A stretch of 50,928 nucleotides of DNA from Salsuginibacillus kocurii DSM 18087 (GCF_000377705.1 NZ_KB898636.1:1-50928); one strand, 5' to 3'. Shown: positions 32,968 to 41,797, counted from the stretch's first letter. A program made the numbers and translations. Notes: generated by a model not told the origin, from the sequence alone.

Positions 32968-33756
32968 TTATAAAAAGTTTGAGATTACTCCAATGATCAC
33001 AAGAATAATAAAGGCAAGGCCGAGTACATTCATCGCGGTCGAGCGGTTAATCCGAATTCGTGAACGCCGCTTATTCCAACGGTTCGGATCAAACGTCGGC
33101 TCCGCGTCTTCATCGGGACGCTGCCGCACTTCCATGTAGACCGGAGTGGCTTTCCGCAAAATAAGCGGTCCAAGCGCAGCACCGGCAATCGCCCCGAACA
33201 AGTGGGCAAAGATATTGATATTTGGCGTAATAAAGGTCATTATCATACCGATCGCCAAAATAATAACAATCATCTGTGAGCTCGCTTGATCAATTAAATC
33301 ACGCCGGTACATGACCATATACAAATAAAGTCCAAGCAAACCGTAAATCGCGCCAGACGCACCGAGGTGAGGAGCATAATCCAGTCCGCCCAAATAGTAG
33401 GTAGCGATATTGGCAAGAATGCCTGTTGCTAAATAGAAGAAAATAAACTTAAATTTGCCTAGCATCCGTTCCAGTGCCGGGCCGAATAAAACTAAAGCAA
33501 ACGAATTAAACAATACATGCCCGGTGTTAATATGCATAAAAATAGGAGTTACCAAGCGCCAGTATTGATTTTCCGCATATATTAAGAAGTTCAAACCAAT
33601 CCCATATTCGTAAATCAAATCACCAAGCGGAAAGAAGGGAATAAAGCGGCTCAGATTCATTAATAAAAAAATAAGTAGATGAATCGCCACAAGCGTTGTA
33701 ATAATCGGGTAATCCCGCCTGAACGTATAAAAAGATTCGTTACGTAAAAACATCAT
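32968..33756 (-). CDS. rhomboid intramembrane serine protease (YdcA-like)
   Basis: This 262-residue protein has about six to seven membrane spans. The catalytic Ser is in GASGAIYGLLG (near 155) and the His in NIFAHLFGAIAG (near 207). It cuts membrane-anchored substrates within the bilayer; the substrates are unknown. B. subtilis ydcA, beside acpS, is in the same place. I chose the ATG at 33756 with GAGGTGGAG upstream; the frame is open further but that stretch has no family similarity. Confidence 0.9.
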   Translation of the reverse strand: MMFLRNESFYTFRRDYPIITTLVAIHLLIFLLMNLSRFIPFFPLGDLIYEYGIGLNFLIYAENQYWRLVTPIFMHINTGHVLFNSFALVLFGPALERMLGKFKFIFFYLATGILANIATYYLGGLDYAPHLGASGAIYGLLGLYLYMVMYRRDLIDQASSQMIVIILAIGMIMTFITPNINIFAHLFGAIAGAALGPLILRKATPVYMEVRQRPDEDAEPTFDPNRWNKRRSRIRINRSTAMNVLGLAFIILVIIGVISNFL

Positions 33757-34066
33757 CGTGCTCCACCTCGCTTCCTCAAGATCAGGACCGTTGCAACAAA
33801 ACTTCAAGTGTAACATTTTCTCACGGAGGGAACGCGCATATAAGGACAAGTTCACTTTACGCGCTCCCCTCTAAAGAAAGCAAGCGATAGTCTTGTGAAC
33901 AAATAAAAAGCCGAACATTCCTTTCCTCTATCCTATCATATTGCCTAAGAAGCAGGGGAATGAGAAGATTGGAAAAAACATCCTATATAATTGAGCATCC
34001 CCACTCCCCACGTTTAGTCTAGGAGGAAAATTGCAAAGCAAAGACCCGAAAGAATGCTCTAATGGT

Positions 34067-34084
34067 GCGCTGCGGCCACAGCGC
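34067..34084. repeat. GC-rich palindrome flanking array R2
   Basis: GCGCTGCGGCCACAGCGC, one mismatch from a perfect 18-bp dyad, followed by TTCC. The sequence at 37825-37846 is the same unit reversed. Confidence 0.75.
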
Positions 34085-34118
34085 TTCCGTATTTACTTTT
34101 AAAAAATGGGGGTTTCGC

Positions 34119-34304
34119 GGTTGTGGTGGCGCGTCCTCCCGGTTGAGGCGTCTAGCATCTTGGTTGTTGCATCGCTCCCCTTCATTGTGACATGCTGATC
34201 CGATTGTGGCGTGCCGCTCCCCAGTTGAGGCGTCAAGTCTATAGGTTGTTGGGTCCCTGCAAGTTATCGTGGTGCTTTCCCACAGTTGTGGCTTACACCC
34301 TGCG
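34119..34304 (-). repeat. 21-bp degenerate tandem array, type R, locus 2
   Basis: Units like GGTTGTGGCGTG start at 34119, 34141, 34162, 34183, 34202, 34223, 34244, about 34263 and 34284. Steps are mostly 21, with a few of 19-22. On the minus strand they read like CACGCCACAAC, as in locus 3. Confidence 0.8.
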
Positions 34305-34352
34305 CCCCCGCCCGTAGCCCTGTAATTTCATCCGCTTAGCACAATACCTTCC

Positions 34353-34381
34353 TTGTTAAATTGTGGTACACCTGATATACA
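34353..34381 (+). promoter_or_regulatory. sigma-A-type promoter of acpS
   Basis: TTGTTA, 17 bp, TATACA, 37 nt before the acpS start. Confidence 0.65.
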
Positions 34382-34417
34382 TAAAGTAGTCGAATTTGTT
34401 AGGAAGGCGGATCAATA

Positions 34418-34777
34418 ATGATTCAAGGAATTGGCATGGACATGGTTGAAATCGAACGAATAAAAGAAGCGGTCGAACGCAATCCGCGTTTTATCTCACG
34501 GGTGCTTACCGAACGCGAAGTGAAGCGCTTCGAAGCGTTGCACGGCAAACGCAGCTATGAATATTTAGCAGGAAGATATGCTGTTAAAGAAGCGTACGGC
34601 AAAGCAAACGGGACCGGCCTAGGAAAAGATATTTCTTTTCAGGACCTGGAAGTGAACCAGGCTCCATCGGGTGCTCCTTTTCTTGAAGTAAATTCACTCG
34701 CTTTTAATAAACGTGTACACGTTTCAATTACGCATACTGATCAGTTTGCAGCAGCCTATGTCATTATAGAAGAATAG
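34418..34777 (+). CDS. acpS: holo-[acyl-carrier-protein] synthase AcpS
   Basis: The 119-residue enzyme transfers the 4'-phosphopantetheine of CoA to a Ser of acyl carrier protein, needed for fatty acid synthesis. Metal-binding D8 is in GIGMDMVEIERI and the Glu of AVKEAYGKANG is near residue 58. The length is typical; it acts as a trimer in the cytoplasm. GGAAGGCGGATCAATA precedes the ATG. It starts a run acpS-nnrD-lipoprotein-alr in the Bacillus order. Confidence 0.96.
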   Translation: MIQGIGMDMVEIERIKEAVERNPRFISRVLTEREVKRFEALHGKRSYEYLAGRYAVKEAYGKANGTGLGKDISFQDLEVNQAPSGAPFLEVNSLAFNKRVHVSITHTDQFAAAYVIIEE

Positions 34778-34840
34778 ACTTGTCTGCATATGACTCGTTT
34801 TTTGCACATAAGTATTTATTGCGGTTAGGAGGGACCTGAC

Positions 34841-36373
34841 ATGCGTGTGGTAACTGGTGAAGAAATGGGAAGGGTTGATGCCTTTGCAATGGAGGAGATC
34901 GGCCTTCGCGGCGAGCTCTTGATGGAGACAGCTGGCCAGAAGCTAACCGAAGCTATTAAAGAGACAGGCTTGAAAAAGGAGAGCCAGGTTGTGATTTTAG
35001 CAGGCACTGGCAATAATGGCGGGGACGGCATTGTGATCTCCAGGCTGTTGAAAGAGGAAGGTTACAATGTGACGACCTACGTAATTCCTCCTTTTGAAAA
35101 AGTGAGAGGGGACGCTCGCAAGCATTTAGAGATCCATCAGCAAGCGGGGCACAGCGTTCATCAATATGACGCTTCGCCCGCCGAGTGTATCGATCAGCTT
35201 CAGACGAGTGATTGTGTCATTGATGCCTTGTTAGGGACGGGGATTCAGGGGGAAGTGAGAGAGCCTTACACGCGTCTCATTGAAGAGGTTAACCGATCTG
35301 CCGCCTTTATTGTTAGCATCGATGTTCCGAGCGGTCTTTCCGCCGCGGAAGCAGCGAATCCCAACGTAGCCGTACGAGCTGATCTAACGCTTACGGTTCA
35401 ATGCCCGAAGCTTAGCTTTTATACGTACCCAGCCCGCACCTTTTGCGGAGAACTAAAAACGCTGGATATCGGCATTCCTGCTCGGGCATTGCAAACAGAA
35501 GGGGAGGCGCGGTTTACGTGGGACGAGAAAGATTTTCTGACAAGTTTTCCAGAAAGAAAGACTGAAGCTCACAAAGGGCAGCACGGCAAAGGTTGCTTAA
35601 TTGCGGGAAGTTATTCGATGCCGGGAGCGGCTGTACTTGCGGGGAAAGGAGCGATCAATGGGGGTACAGGCTTATTGACAATGATTGCTCCTCCTTCCAT
35701 ACGCGAGATTGTCGCAACCCCGCTTCCGGTAGCGATGGTGGATGCCCCGTCAGGAAATGAAGCTTATCTTACTGCTGAAAGTCTTGAGCAGACGGGTGTT
35801 GATTCATTTGACGCGGTAGCGGTAGGGCCGGGCCTTGGCAGAAAAGGGGAAGAAACCGAAACACTCATGGGCAGGCTGCTTGAGCGGGTGCAAGGCCCTC
35901 TCATTGTCGACGCAGATGGACTGTTTGCCATAAGCTCAAAGCTGAATCAATTAAAAAGTCGACAAGCCCCTACGGTGTTAACGCCGCATCCTGGCGAAAT
36001 GGCTCAATTGCTGAATTGTTCGATTGAAGAGGTAGAGAGCCACCGCTTTTCCAGGTCGCGAGAGTTTGCTGTTGAATATGGCGTTCACCTCGTCTTAAAG
36101 GGACCTTTTACGATTGTGACTACCCCTGAAGGCAGGCAATATGTCAATACGTCAGGAAACAGCGGTCTTGCAAAAGGGGGAAGCGGCGATGTCTTAACTG
36201 GGCTTCTTTTGGCTTTTTCCATGACCCATGCTCGTCTCCAAGAGGCAGTCTCAAATGCTGTATTTCTCCACGGGAAGACGGCAGAATATCTTGCTGAGTC
36301 GGTTCCGCTAATAGGCATCAATCCGGACCAGCTCGCTGAAACCACACCACATGCTTTTCAATCGCTGATATAA
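34841..36373 (+). CDS. nnrD: bifunctional NAD(P)HX epimerase/dehydratase
   Basis: The 510-residue cytoplasmic enzyme repairs hydrated NADH and NADPH. The N-terminal YjeF epimerase domain (about 1-215) has LAGTGNNGGDGIVISRLL near 50. The C-terminal ADP-dependent dehydratase domain (about 225-505) has HKGQHGKG near 245, VLTPHPGEM near 378 and NSGLAKGGSGDVLTGLL near 441. This fusion is common. It is 64 nt after acpS with AGGAGGGACCTGAC before the ATG, and probably co-transcribed. Confidence 0.93.
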   Translation: MRVVTGEEMGRVDAFAMEEIGLRGELLMETAGQKLTEAIKETGLKKESQVVILAGTGNNGGDGIVISRLLKEEGYNVTTYVIPPFEKVRGDARKHLEIHQQAGHSVHQYDASPAECIDQLQTSDCVIDALLGTGIQGEVREPYTRLIEEVNRSAAFIVSIDVPSGLSAAEAANPNVAVRADLTLTVQCPKLSFYTYPARTFCGELKTLDIGIPARALQTEGEARFTWDEKDFLTSFPERKTEAHKGQHGKGCLIAGSYSMPGAAVLAGKGAINGGTGLLTMIAPPSIREIVATPLPVAMVDAPSGNEAYLTAESLEQTGVDSFDAVAVGPGLGRKGEETETLMGRLLERVQGPLIVDADGLFAISSKLNQLKSRQAPTVLTPHPGEMAQLLNCSIEEVESHRFSRSREFAVEYGVHLVLKGPFTIVTTPEGRQYVNTSGNSGLAKGGSGDVLTGLLLAFSMTHARLQEAVSNAVFLHGKTAEYLAESVPLIGINPDQLAETTPHAFQSLI

Positions 36374-36427
36374 ACGTCTTGGTTCCCTCCTTTGTCGTGA
36401 TTTTAAGCGGACAAAGGAGTGTTGCAC

Positions 36428-37456
36428 GTGCGTAGAGCAGGCTGGCTGACACTGCTGCTTGTTACATTGATTCTAGGATTAACAGCCTGTGGTGAAAAAA
36501 CGCAGGAAGAAGTCGTTGAAGATTTGGACCATGTCTTGCAGGACTTGGAAGGGTACAAAGCAGAAGCGACGATGGTGCTTGAAACAGGCGAAGAGCCTAG
36601 AGAGTATGACGTAGGCATTTGGCACATGCAAACGGACAGTAACCAGTACTACCGGGTAGAATTGAACAACGAAGACGAAGAACAAAATCAACTCATTTTA
36701 CGCAATGACGACGGCGTCTTTGTCTTAACTCCGGCGCTGAACAAACGCTTCCGTTTCCAAAGTGACTGGCCGAACAACAACAGCCAAGTTTACCTGTATG
36801 AATCTCTTATCTCGGACATTTTAATGGATGCCGACCGCACCTTTGCGATTGAAGAAGACCAATATGTCTTTGAAACAAAAACGCACTACCAGAACAAAAA
36901 CTTACACAGTCAGGAAGTTATTCTCGACCGCCGTTCTTTGACACCAGAGACGGTCAAGATCTTTGACCCTGACTATGAACCTCTAGTAGAAGTGACCTTC
37001 CATTCCTTTGATACCGACGTCACCTTTGACGAAGATGACTTTGAAATGGACAAAAACATGACAGCCGCTCAACTCGATGTACCGGCCCATACTGATGAGT
37101 TTATTGAAGAAGAACACGAACAGGAAGTCTTTATGCCAAACCACGAACTTCAAGGCACCAGCCTCGCCGAACGAGAAACCGTTGAAGGCGAACGGGGCGA
37201 CAAAACAATCTTAACCTACGAAGGGGAACGCCCATACACGATCATTCAACAACCAGCTGCAGTAATGGAAACAAGCACCTACACCGATGTTGGCGCAGGT
37301 GACCCTGTACAAGTAGGGGAAACGTATGGATATCAAACCGCAGACACCTTGCAATGGACGAGTGACGCCACCGAATTCATGATCGCATCAGACGCACTAA
37401 CAGAAGATGAAATGCTGACCATTGCTGAATCCATGAACACCACAACAGAAAAATAA
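36428..37456 (+). CDS. LolA-like sporulation lipoprotein (YdcC-like)
   Basis: The 342-residue lipoprotein (lipobox GLTAC at about 17-21) has the fold of LolA/DUF4367-type outer-face proteins: VVEDLDHVLQDLEGYKAEATM near 30, VFVLTPALNKRFRFQSDWP near 98. Its place after nnrD and before alr is that of B. subtilis ydcC, a sigma-E-type sporulation gene. A second domain (about 235-340) is DUF4367-like. I chose the GTG at 36428, 8 nt after AAAGGAG; starts at 36419 and 36422 are too close. Confidence 0.85.
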   Translation: MRRAGWLTLLLVTLILGLTACGEKTQEEVVEDLDHVLQDLEGYKAEATMVLETGEEPREYDVGIWHMQTDSNQYYRVELNNEDEEQNQLILRNDDGVFVLTPALNKRFRFQSDWPNNNSQVYLYESLISDILMDADRTFAIEEDQYVFETKTHYQNKNLHSQEVILDRRSLTPETVKIFDPDYEPLVEVTFHSFDTDVTFDEDDFEMDKNMTAAQLDVPAHTDEFIEEEHEQEVFMPNHELQGTSLAERETVEGERGDKTILTYEGERPYTIIQQPAAVMETSTYTDVGAGDPVQVGETYGYQTADTLQWTSDATEFMIASDALTEDEMLTIAESMNTTTEK

Positions 37457-37557
37457 ATGTAACCTTCCCAGTGACATCACCGTATGTTTCTGGGATTTTC
37501 TTTGAAAATTTTCGCAGCGCTGGAGCAAAACACGGGTGGGCGAGGAGCTAAGGGAGC

Positions 37558-37767
37558 GTCACGCGGCACTCGGTGGAGGGGACGCGGCACTGAGCGGATG
37601 TCACGCCACAAGACTACGGAGTCACACCACAAGACTACGGAGTCACACAACAACAAAAAGGACGGACGCCACAACCTGAGACCGTGACTCCACAACCCAA
37701 GTCCCCCACGCCACAACCTGAGGGCCTCACGCCACAACAAAGCATCGCCACGCCACACTTTCCCCCC
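37558..37767 (+). repeat. 21-bp degenerate tandem array, type R, locus 3
   Basis: Ten units on the core GTCACGCCACAAC start at 37558, 37579, 37600, 37621, 37642, 37663, 37684, 37705, 37726 and 37747, every step exactly 21 bp. An inverted unit AGTGCGGCGTC follows at 37771. The first two units carry GCGGCACT and the others CCACAA, as in loci 1 and 2. Confidence 0.9.
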
Positions 37768-37828
37768 TGCAGTGCGGCGTCCCCTCGTGGTTAGCATCAC
37801 GCGCCCTTTATGAAAAAGACAAAAGGAA

Positions 37829-37846
37829 GCGCTGCGGCCGCAGCGC
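37829..37846. repeat. GC-rich palindrome flanking array R3
   Basis: GCGCTGCGGCCGCAGCGC, a perfect 18-bp dyad, preceded by GGAA. Same unit as at 34067-34088 in reverse. Confidence 0.8.
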
Positions 37847-37904
37847 AACATTCTAGTGCCTTTGACAGGGGAAGATCGTGGGAAAATAGAGTGGTCACAT
37901 TTAT

Positions 37905-38029
37905 TTGGACAGTTCGACATGAAACTTGGACGTTTTCTGCTCAATTTGGACGTTTCGACAAATACCTGTGACAGTTCGACAAAATTATCTTACGCTTCGA
38001 CAGGATTCTCGTACGTTTGGCCCGTGAAT
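37905..38029 (+). repeat. 21-bp degenerate tandem array, type L, locus 3
   Basis: Units begin at 37905, 37926, 37946, 37967, 37988 and 38009. Steps are 21, 20, 21, 21, 21. It ends with TCGTACGTTT like loci 1 and 2. Confidence 0.85.
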
Positions 38030-38039
38030 GCTCCGTGCA

Positions 38040-38345
38040 GCCCGCTCCGCTTTTCTCTGTCCAGCTTCAAGCGGCAGGGGCTCGAGGTCAAAAGTCGTGC
38101 CCTTTCAAAGCCAAAAAGCGGCTTTGGGCAGCGCTCGCCTTTTGCTTGACGCCCCAGACCGCCGCTTTCAGCTTTTCCTTGTCCAGCTCCGCGGGCTAAC
38201 GACTTGAGATCTCTTTCTCCCACACTGCGGCGGCAACAGCCTCCTCGGTGGGAGAGAAGAGCTCTGCGTCGTTAAGCAAGCCCGCTACGCTTTTCCTTGT
38301 CCAGCTCCGGGGGCCATTGGCTTGTGATCCCTTTTCGCCCTGCTG
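38040..38345 (+). repeat. mosaic of hairpin-forming intergenic repeats, locus 3
   Basis: Modules in order: the GCGGCAGGGGC type (38070-38160), the GCGGGCTAACGACTTGAGATC type (38190-38285), and the first part of the GGGGGCCATTGGCTTGTGATC type (38305 on). Boundary motifs CCGCTTTTC / CGCTTTTC-(3-6)-GTCCAGCT lie between them. Confidence 0.75.
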
Positions 38346-38435
38346 CGGACGCTTCCTCCACAGCGGCTACGCCCGGGATCGTCGATAAGGAATGAGACGC
38401 GCCACTCGCAGCCCAAGCACCCTCCACTTTTCCAG

Positions 38436-38464
38436 TTGACATCTTGCTAGTTCCCTACAATAAT
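38436..38464 (+). promoter_or_regulatory. possible promoter of alr
   Basis: TTGACA at 38436-38441 with AATAAT 17 bp later (38459-38464). Confidence 0.55.
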
Positions 38465-38500
38465 CGAAAGAGATGATTAGTCGAGTGGGGAGGCACGCAA

Positions 38501-39634
38501 GTGGTACAGTCGAAACAGTTTTTTCGGGATACGTGGGCGGAAGTGGAGTTGGCCCATGTCAAATATAATGTGCAAGAGGTACGAAAGAATTTTCAACAAG
38601 ACATGCATGTGATGGCAGTGGTTAAGGCGGATGGATACGGCCATGGTGCTGTCCCGGTGGCAGAAGCAGCGTTAGAGGCAGGAGCGAGCTTCCTTAGTGT
38701 CAATCTGCTCGATGAAGCCCTGCGGTTGCGAGAAGCGGGGATTGAGGCGCCGATTCTCGTGATGGGCCGAATTCGCCCGGAAGACGTAGGTATTGCTGTG
38801 CGTCATAATCTCTCCATCACTGTTTTTCAAATAGAATGGCTGCAAGAAGCCAAACAGTACATGAAGGAACAGGATTCGCTTAAGCTTCATGTTAAAATAG
38901 ATTCAGGTATGGGACGAATTGGGACAGTCACCGCGGAAGAACTCAGCCAACTGCTTCAAGTCATAGAAACTGACCAGGCTTTTCAGCTAGAAGCTGTCTA
39001 CACCCATTTTGCGACAGCGGATGAATTAGATAACAGTTATTGGGAAAAACAATATGGACGTTTCCTTTCTCGGTTAAAAGTGGTAGAAGAAATTTGCGGT
39101 ATGCCGCCGTTTATTCATTGTGGAAATAGCGCGACTGGATTGCGCTTCCCTGAGCATTGTTTTAATATGTTCCGATTCGGCATTTCCATGTATGGGCTGC
39201 TTCCTTCCGACGATATTGAAGATGAATTGCCATTTGAGCTAAAGCGGGCTTTTTCTTTGCACAGCCAGCTAGTTCAAGTCAAACAGCTGCCTAAAGGAGA
39301 AGGCATTAGTTACGGAGCGACCTATACGACCTCCGGCGATGAATGGATTGGAACTGTGCCGATCGGTTACGCTGATGGGTGGTATCGTTATCACAGCAGC
39401 GAAGGCGGAACGGTGCTTGTAGACGGAGAACGAGCTCCAATCATCGGCAGAATTTGTATGGATCAGCTTATGGTACGCCTGCCGTATCAGCTTCCAGTAG
39501 GTACTAAGGTTACGTTAATTGGCAAGCAGGGAGAAGATGAAATTACGATTCAGGAAATAGCAAGCCGCCTTAAAACGATAAGTTATGAAATTCCTTGTAT
39601 GATAAGCAGCCGTGTTCCGCGACTTTACGTGTAA
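38501..39634 (+). CDS. alr: alanine racemase Alr
   Basis: The 377-residue PLP enzyme converts L- to D-alanine for peptidoglycan. The PLP lysine is K42 in VVKADGYGHG; the second catalytic Tyr is in GISYGATY near 271. An N-terminal barrel and C-terminal beta domain are as in the family, with normal length. GTG start with GGGGAGG upstream. A repeat block separates it from the YdcC-like gene, so it has its own promoter. Confidence 0.95.
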   Translation: MVQSKQFFRDTWAEVELAHVKYNVQEVRKNFQQDMHVMAVVKADGYGHGAVPVAEAALEAGASFLSVNLLDEALRLREAGIEAPILVMGRIRPEDVGIAVRHNLSITVFQIEWLQEAKQYMKEQDSLKLHVKIDSGMGRIGTVTAEELSQLLQVIETDQAFQLEAVYTHFATADELDNSYWEKQYGRFLSRLKVVEEICGMPPFIHCGNSATGLRFPEHCFNMFRFGISMYGLLPSDDIEDELPFELKRAFSLHSQLVQVKQLPKGEGISYGATYTTSGDEWIGTVPIGYADGWYRYHSSEGGTVLVDGERAPIIGRICMDQLMVRLPYQLPVGTKVTLIGKQGEDEITIQEIASRLKTISYEIPCMISSRVPRLYV

Positions 39635-40158
39635 TAAGGGGAAGAAAAGTAGCCGGTAACCGGGAAATGCGAAGCCCTGCGAACAAAGCGGCAGAGTAAT
39701 TCTCCGCAGTGAACATTTTTCATAAAGGGGCTGTCCCCTCGCCTACCTACGGCCAAAAGACAAGGAAACAGCAAATGTCGTCAATGTGCAGTCGATGTCG
39801 CACGTTGGGCTGTAGTAAAGCGCGATACTCCAGGGGTTTAGCCGGAAACTGACGTATCGACCAGCCTCTTTCCCTCTAAGTAGTATTTCTTTGCCTCAGC
39901 AGTTAGGCGGTTGCTCAACTACTGACTATTTGTTAAAATACGGACGGAAGATTTAGAGAAAAAACGTGATTTTTTTAAGGTTTTTTGCAGGATTTCATAA
40001 ATTCTTGCCGAAAATGTGAACTGAGGGAATGCTCATCTTTACATTCGATGGATTCAAAGGATTTAATTTCCATTTTGCAAAACTCGAATACGAATGCTAA
40101 GATGGCAAAAGAGGATTTATTTGATAACGGTTATAGGTGTTCGTTGGAGGTGTGAATC
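39635..40158. other. intergenic, no gene found
   Basis: About 520 bp. An isolated AAAGGGGCTGTCCCC (39725-39739) recalls the IS1182 end, but no partner end is seen. The antitoxin ribosome site GTTGGAGGTG is at the right edge. Confidence 0.5.
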
Positions 40159-40440
40159 TTGTCGCAAGGAACTACGAAGCAGATCGTGATTAACCTTCCC
40201 ACTGATTTGCTATGCGAGGTGGATGGAATGATTCAGGGAGAAAATGTCGACCGAAGCGAATTCATTTATCAGGCTGCTGAAGGATATATTTCAGAGCGCA
40301 AGAAATCACGTATTCGTGAAGCAATGGAACAGGGTTACCGGGAGATGGCTAACATTAACCTAAACATTGCAGCCGAATCCTTTTTAGTTGAAGAAGAAGC
40401 TGGTTCAAAAGTAGATGGCCGTATTGCAAGCGGCGTATAA
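40159..40440 (+). CDS. ndoAI: EndoAI-like ribbon-helix-helix antitoxin
   Basis: The 93-residue protein has a ribbon-helix-helix N-terminus (TKQIVINLPTDLLCEVD, then DRSEFIYQAAEGYI) and the tail IREAMEQGYREMANINLNIA that matches B. subtilis EndoAI, the antitoxin of the EndoA (MazF) endoribonuclease. TTG start with TTGGAGGTGTGAATC upstream, as is common here. No endoA gene follows; a terminator does. Without the toxin it may still bind DNA as a regulator or be a leftover. Confidence 0.92.
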   Translation: MSQGTTKQIVINLPTDLLCEVDGMIQGENVDRSEFIYQAAEGYISERKKSRIREAMEQGYREMANINLNIAAESFLVEEEAGSKVDGRIASGV

Positions 40441-40539
40441 TGCCCTGAATGGTTTTATAACCTCATTCTAAGAATGAAAGATTGCGGAGGGCATTGAATA
40501 ACCGTCATTATTCGTAAAGTTCATACGGGTTCATTGCTT

Positions 40540-40576
40540 AAAAGTTGCTCCAACTATACTGGCAGCAACTTTTTTG
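40540..40576 (+). terminator. terminator after the antitoxin gene
   Basis: AAAAGTTGCT pairs with AGCAACTTTT, then TTG. It separates the antitoxin gene from rsbR. Confidence 0.82.
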
Positions 40577-40847
40577 TTTCTCTTTAACTAAAGCATTTCC
40601 GCAAATGATAATCTTTAAACCTCTCATAATTTAGTTATAAAATATGAAAAAGATAAAAGAATATTGAATTTTACCTTAAGATGTTTGCGCCTTATGACAA
40701 CTCATGGAATAATAAAGATAGTGAGTTTTTACTATCATAAATTTCATATAGAGTGCCTGGAGTCATTATAGAAAGTCATTTACCAGTATTACTCTTTAAT
40801 GATTGCGAATGATCGATTGGTCTCGCTGCGGGGTTCGGTCAACTTAG
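40577..40847. other. spacer before the sigma-B operon
   Basis: AT-rich. A small hairpin GATAGT/ACTATC lies at 40717-40736. No trace of an endoA coding sequence is seen. Confidence 0.55.
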
Positions 40848-40873
40848 GTTTTAAGGCAGAGTGTCGAGGGTGA
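40848..40873 (+). promoter_or_regulatory. weak sigma-B-like promoter before rsbR
   Basis: GTTTTA, 14 bp, GGGTGA. One mismatch in the -35 and two in the -10, so only possible. Confidence 0.3.
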
Positions 40874-40951
40874 AATAAACTTCCCTCCATTCTTCATAAC
40901 ACCATTCGCAGTATCTTAATCATAGTATGATCACTTAGTATGGGGGAATTG

Positions 40952-41773
40952 ATGATGCAACCATCTATAGTAGAGTTTATTCATAACCGAAGACAAAGTC
41001 TTACAGAGAAGTGGCTAGAAGAAATCCAGCGTGTCGCTCACGACGAGACAGTTGAGCGCATACCAGATGAAATATACACTCAAACAAACCGTGAATTTAT
41101 CGATTTAATTGTCGATACACTTGACCTAAAGCAGGAAGACGCAAAGGAACGGATTAAACAATTCGTAGAACGATTGATTCACATTGGCTGGCCCCTCAGT
41201 TATTTTACTCGCGGGCTTCAGGCTTTCAGACGTGTCATATTAGATGCAATTCGTGAAGATCCTTCGCACGAAGAGACACCAATAGAGATTTTTTATGACA
41301 TAGAGAACTGGATTGACGGGATTGTTAATCAGCTTGTCGATGAATATTCAGGTACGTGGGAAAGTACCCTGCACCTGCAAAAAATGGCGCTGAAAGAACT
41401 ATCCGCTCCTTTAATTCCAGTCTTCGAAAATATTAGTGTCATGCCGCTTATCGGAACGATAGATACGGAGCGGGCCAAGCTCATCATGGAGAATTTGCTC
41501 GATGGTATTATTGAACACCGCTCCCAGGTCGTTTTGATTGATATCACCGGAGTCCCCGTTGTAGATACGATGGTGGCTCACCATATTATTCAAGCCTCGG
41601 AAGCTGTCCGGCTCGTAGGAGCGGAGTGTATTCTCGTCGGCATCCGTCCTGAGATTGCGCAAACGATTGTTAACTTAGGAATTGATCTAAGCAAATTTCC
41701 AACAAAGAGTACGCTTCGAAAAGGCATCGAATCTGGTATGGAATTGACCCAAAGAAAAATTGTAACCACATAA
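40952..41773 (+). CDS. rsbR: stressosome protein RsbR (RsbRA)
   Basis: The 273-residue protein has an N-terminal globin-like sensor half (about 1-140) and a C-terminal STAS domain (150-265). Phosphorylatable T172 (TIDTERAK) and T206 (VVDTMVAHH) match T171 and T205 of B. subtilis RsbRA. With RsbS it forms the stressosome, which holds RsbT until stress. I chose the first of two ATGs after GGGGGAATTG (40952). An ATG at 40940 would include the ribosome site. First gene of the sigma-B module. Confidence 0.96.
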   Translation: MMQPSIVEFIHNRRQSLTEKWLEEIQRVAHDETVERIPDEIYTQTNREFIDLIVDTLDLKQEDAKERIKQFVERLIHIGWPLSYFTRGLQAFRRVILDAIREDPSHEETPIEIFYDIENWIDGIVNQLVDEYSGTWESTLHLQKMALKELSAPLIPVFENISVMPLIGTIDTERAKLIMENLLDGIIEHRSQVVLIDITGVPVVDTMVAHHIIQASEAVRLVGAECILVGIRPEIAQTIVNLGIDLSKFPTKSTLRKGIESGMELTQRKIVTT

Positions 41774-41797
41774 ATGCGGACGGAGGGGTGTAAGGCG

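Larger units (their letters stand above)
33757..34352. other. intergenic: palindrome and 21-bp array
   Basis: About 600 bp without a gene, mostly taken up by the GC-rich palindrome and the type R array listed separately. The rest shows nothing clear. Confidence 0.6.

Noticed and set aside
37484-37687. Open frame of 67 codons through the 21-bp array
   Set aside because: It stays open because 21 is a multiple of 3. It has no ribosome site and its peptide simply repeats the array.
37558-37767. CRISPR-like array
   Set aside because: Units are 21 bp with a short degenerate core and only about 8 variable bases. There are no identical repeats, no spacer-sized inserts, and no cas genes.
39725-39739. 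IS1182 end remnant
   Set aside because: AAAGGGGCTGTCCCC matches only one end over about 13 bases and no second end or internal sequence is found nearby.
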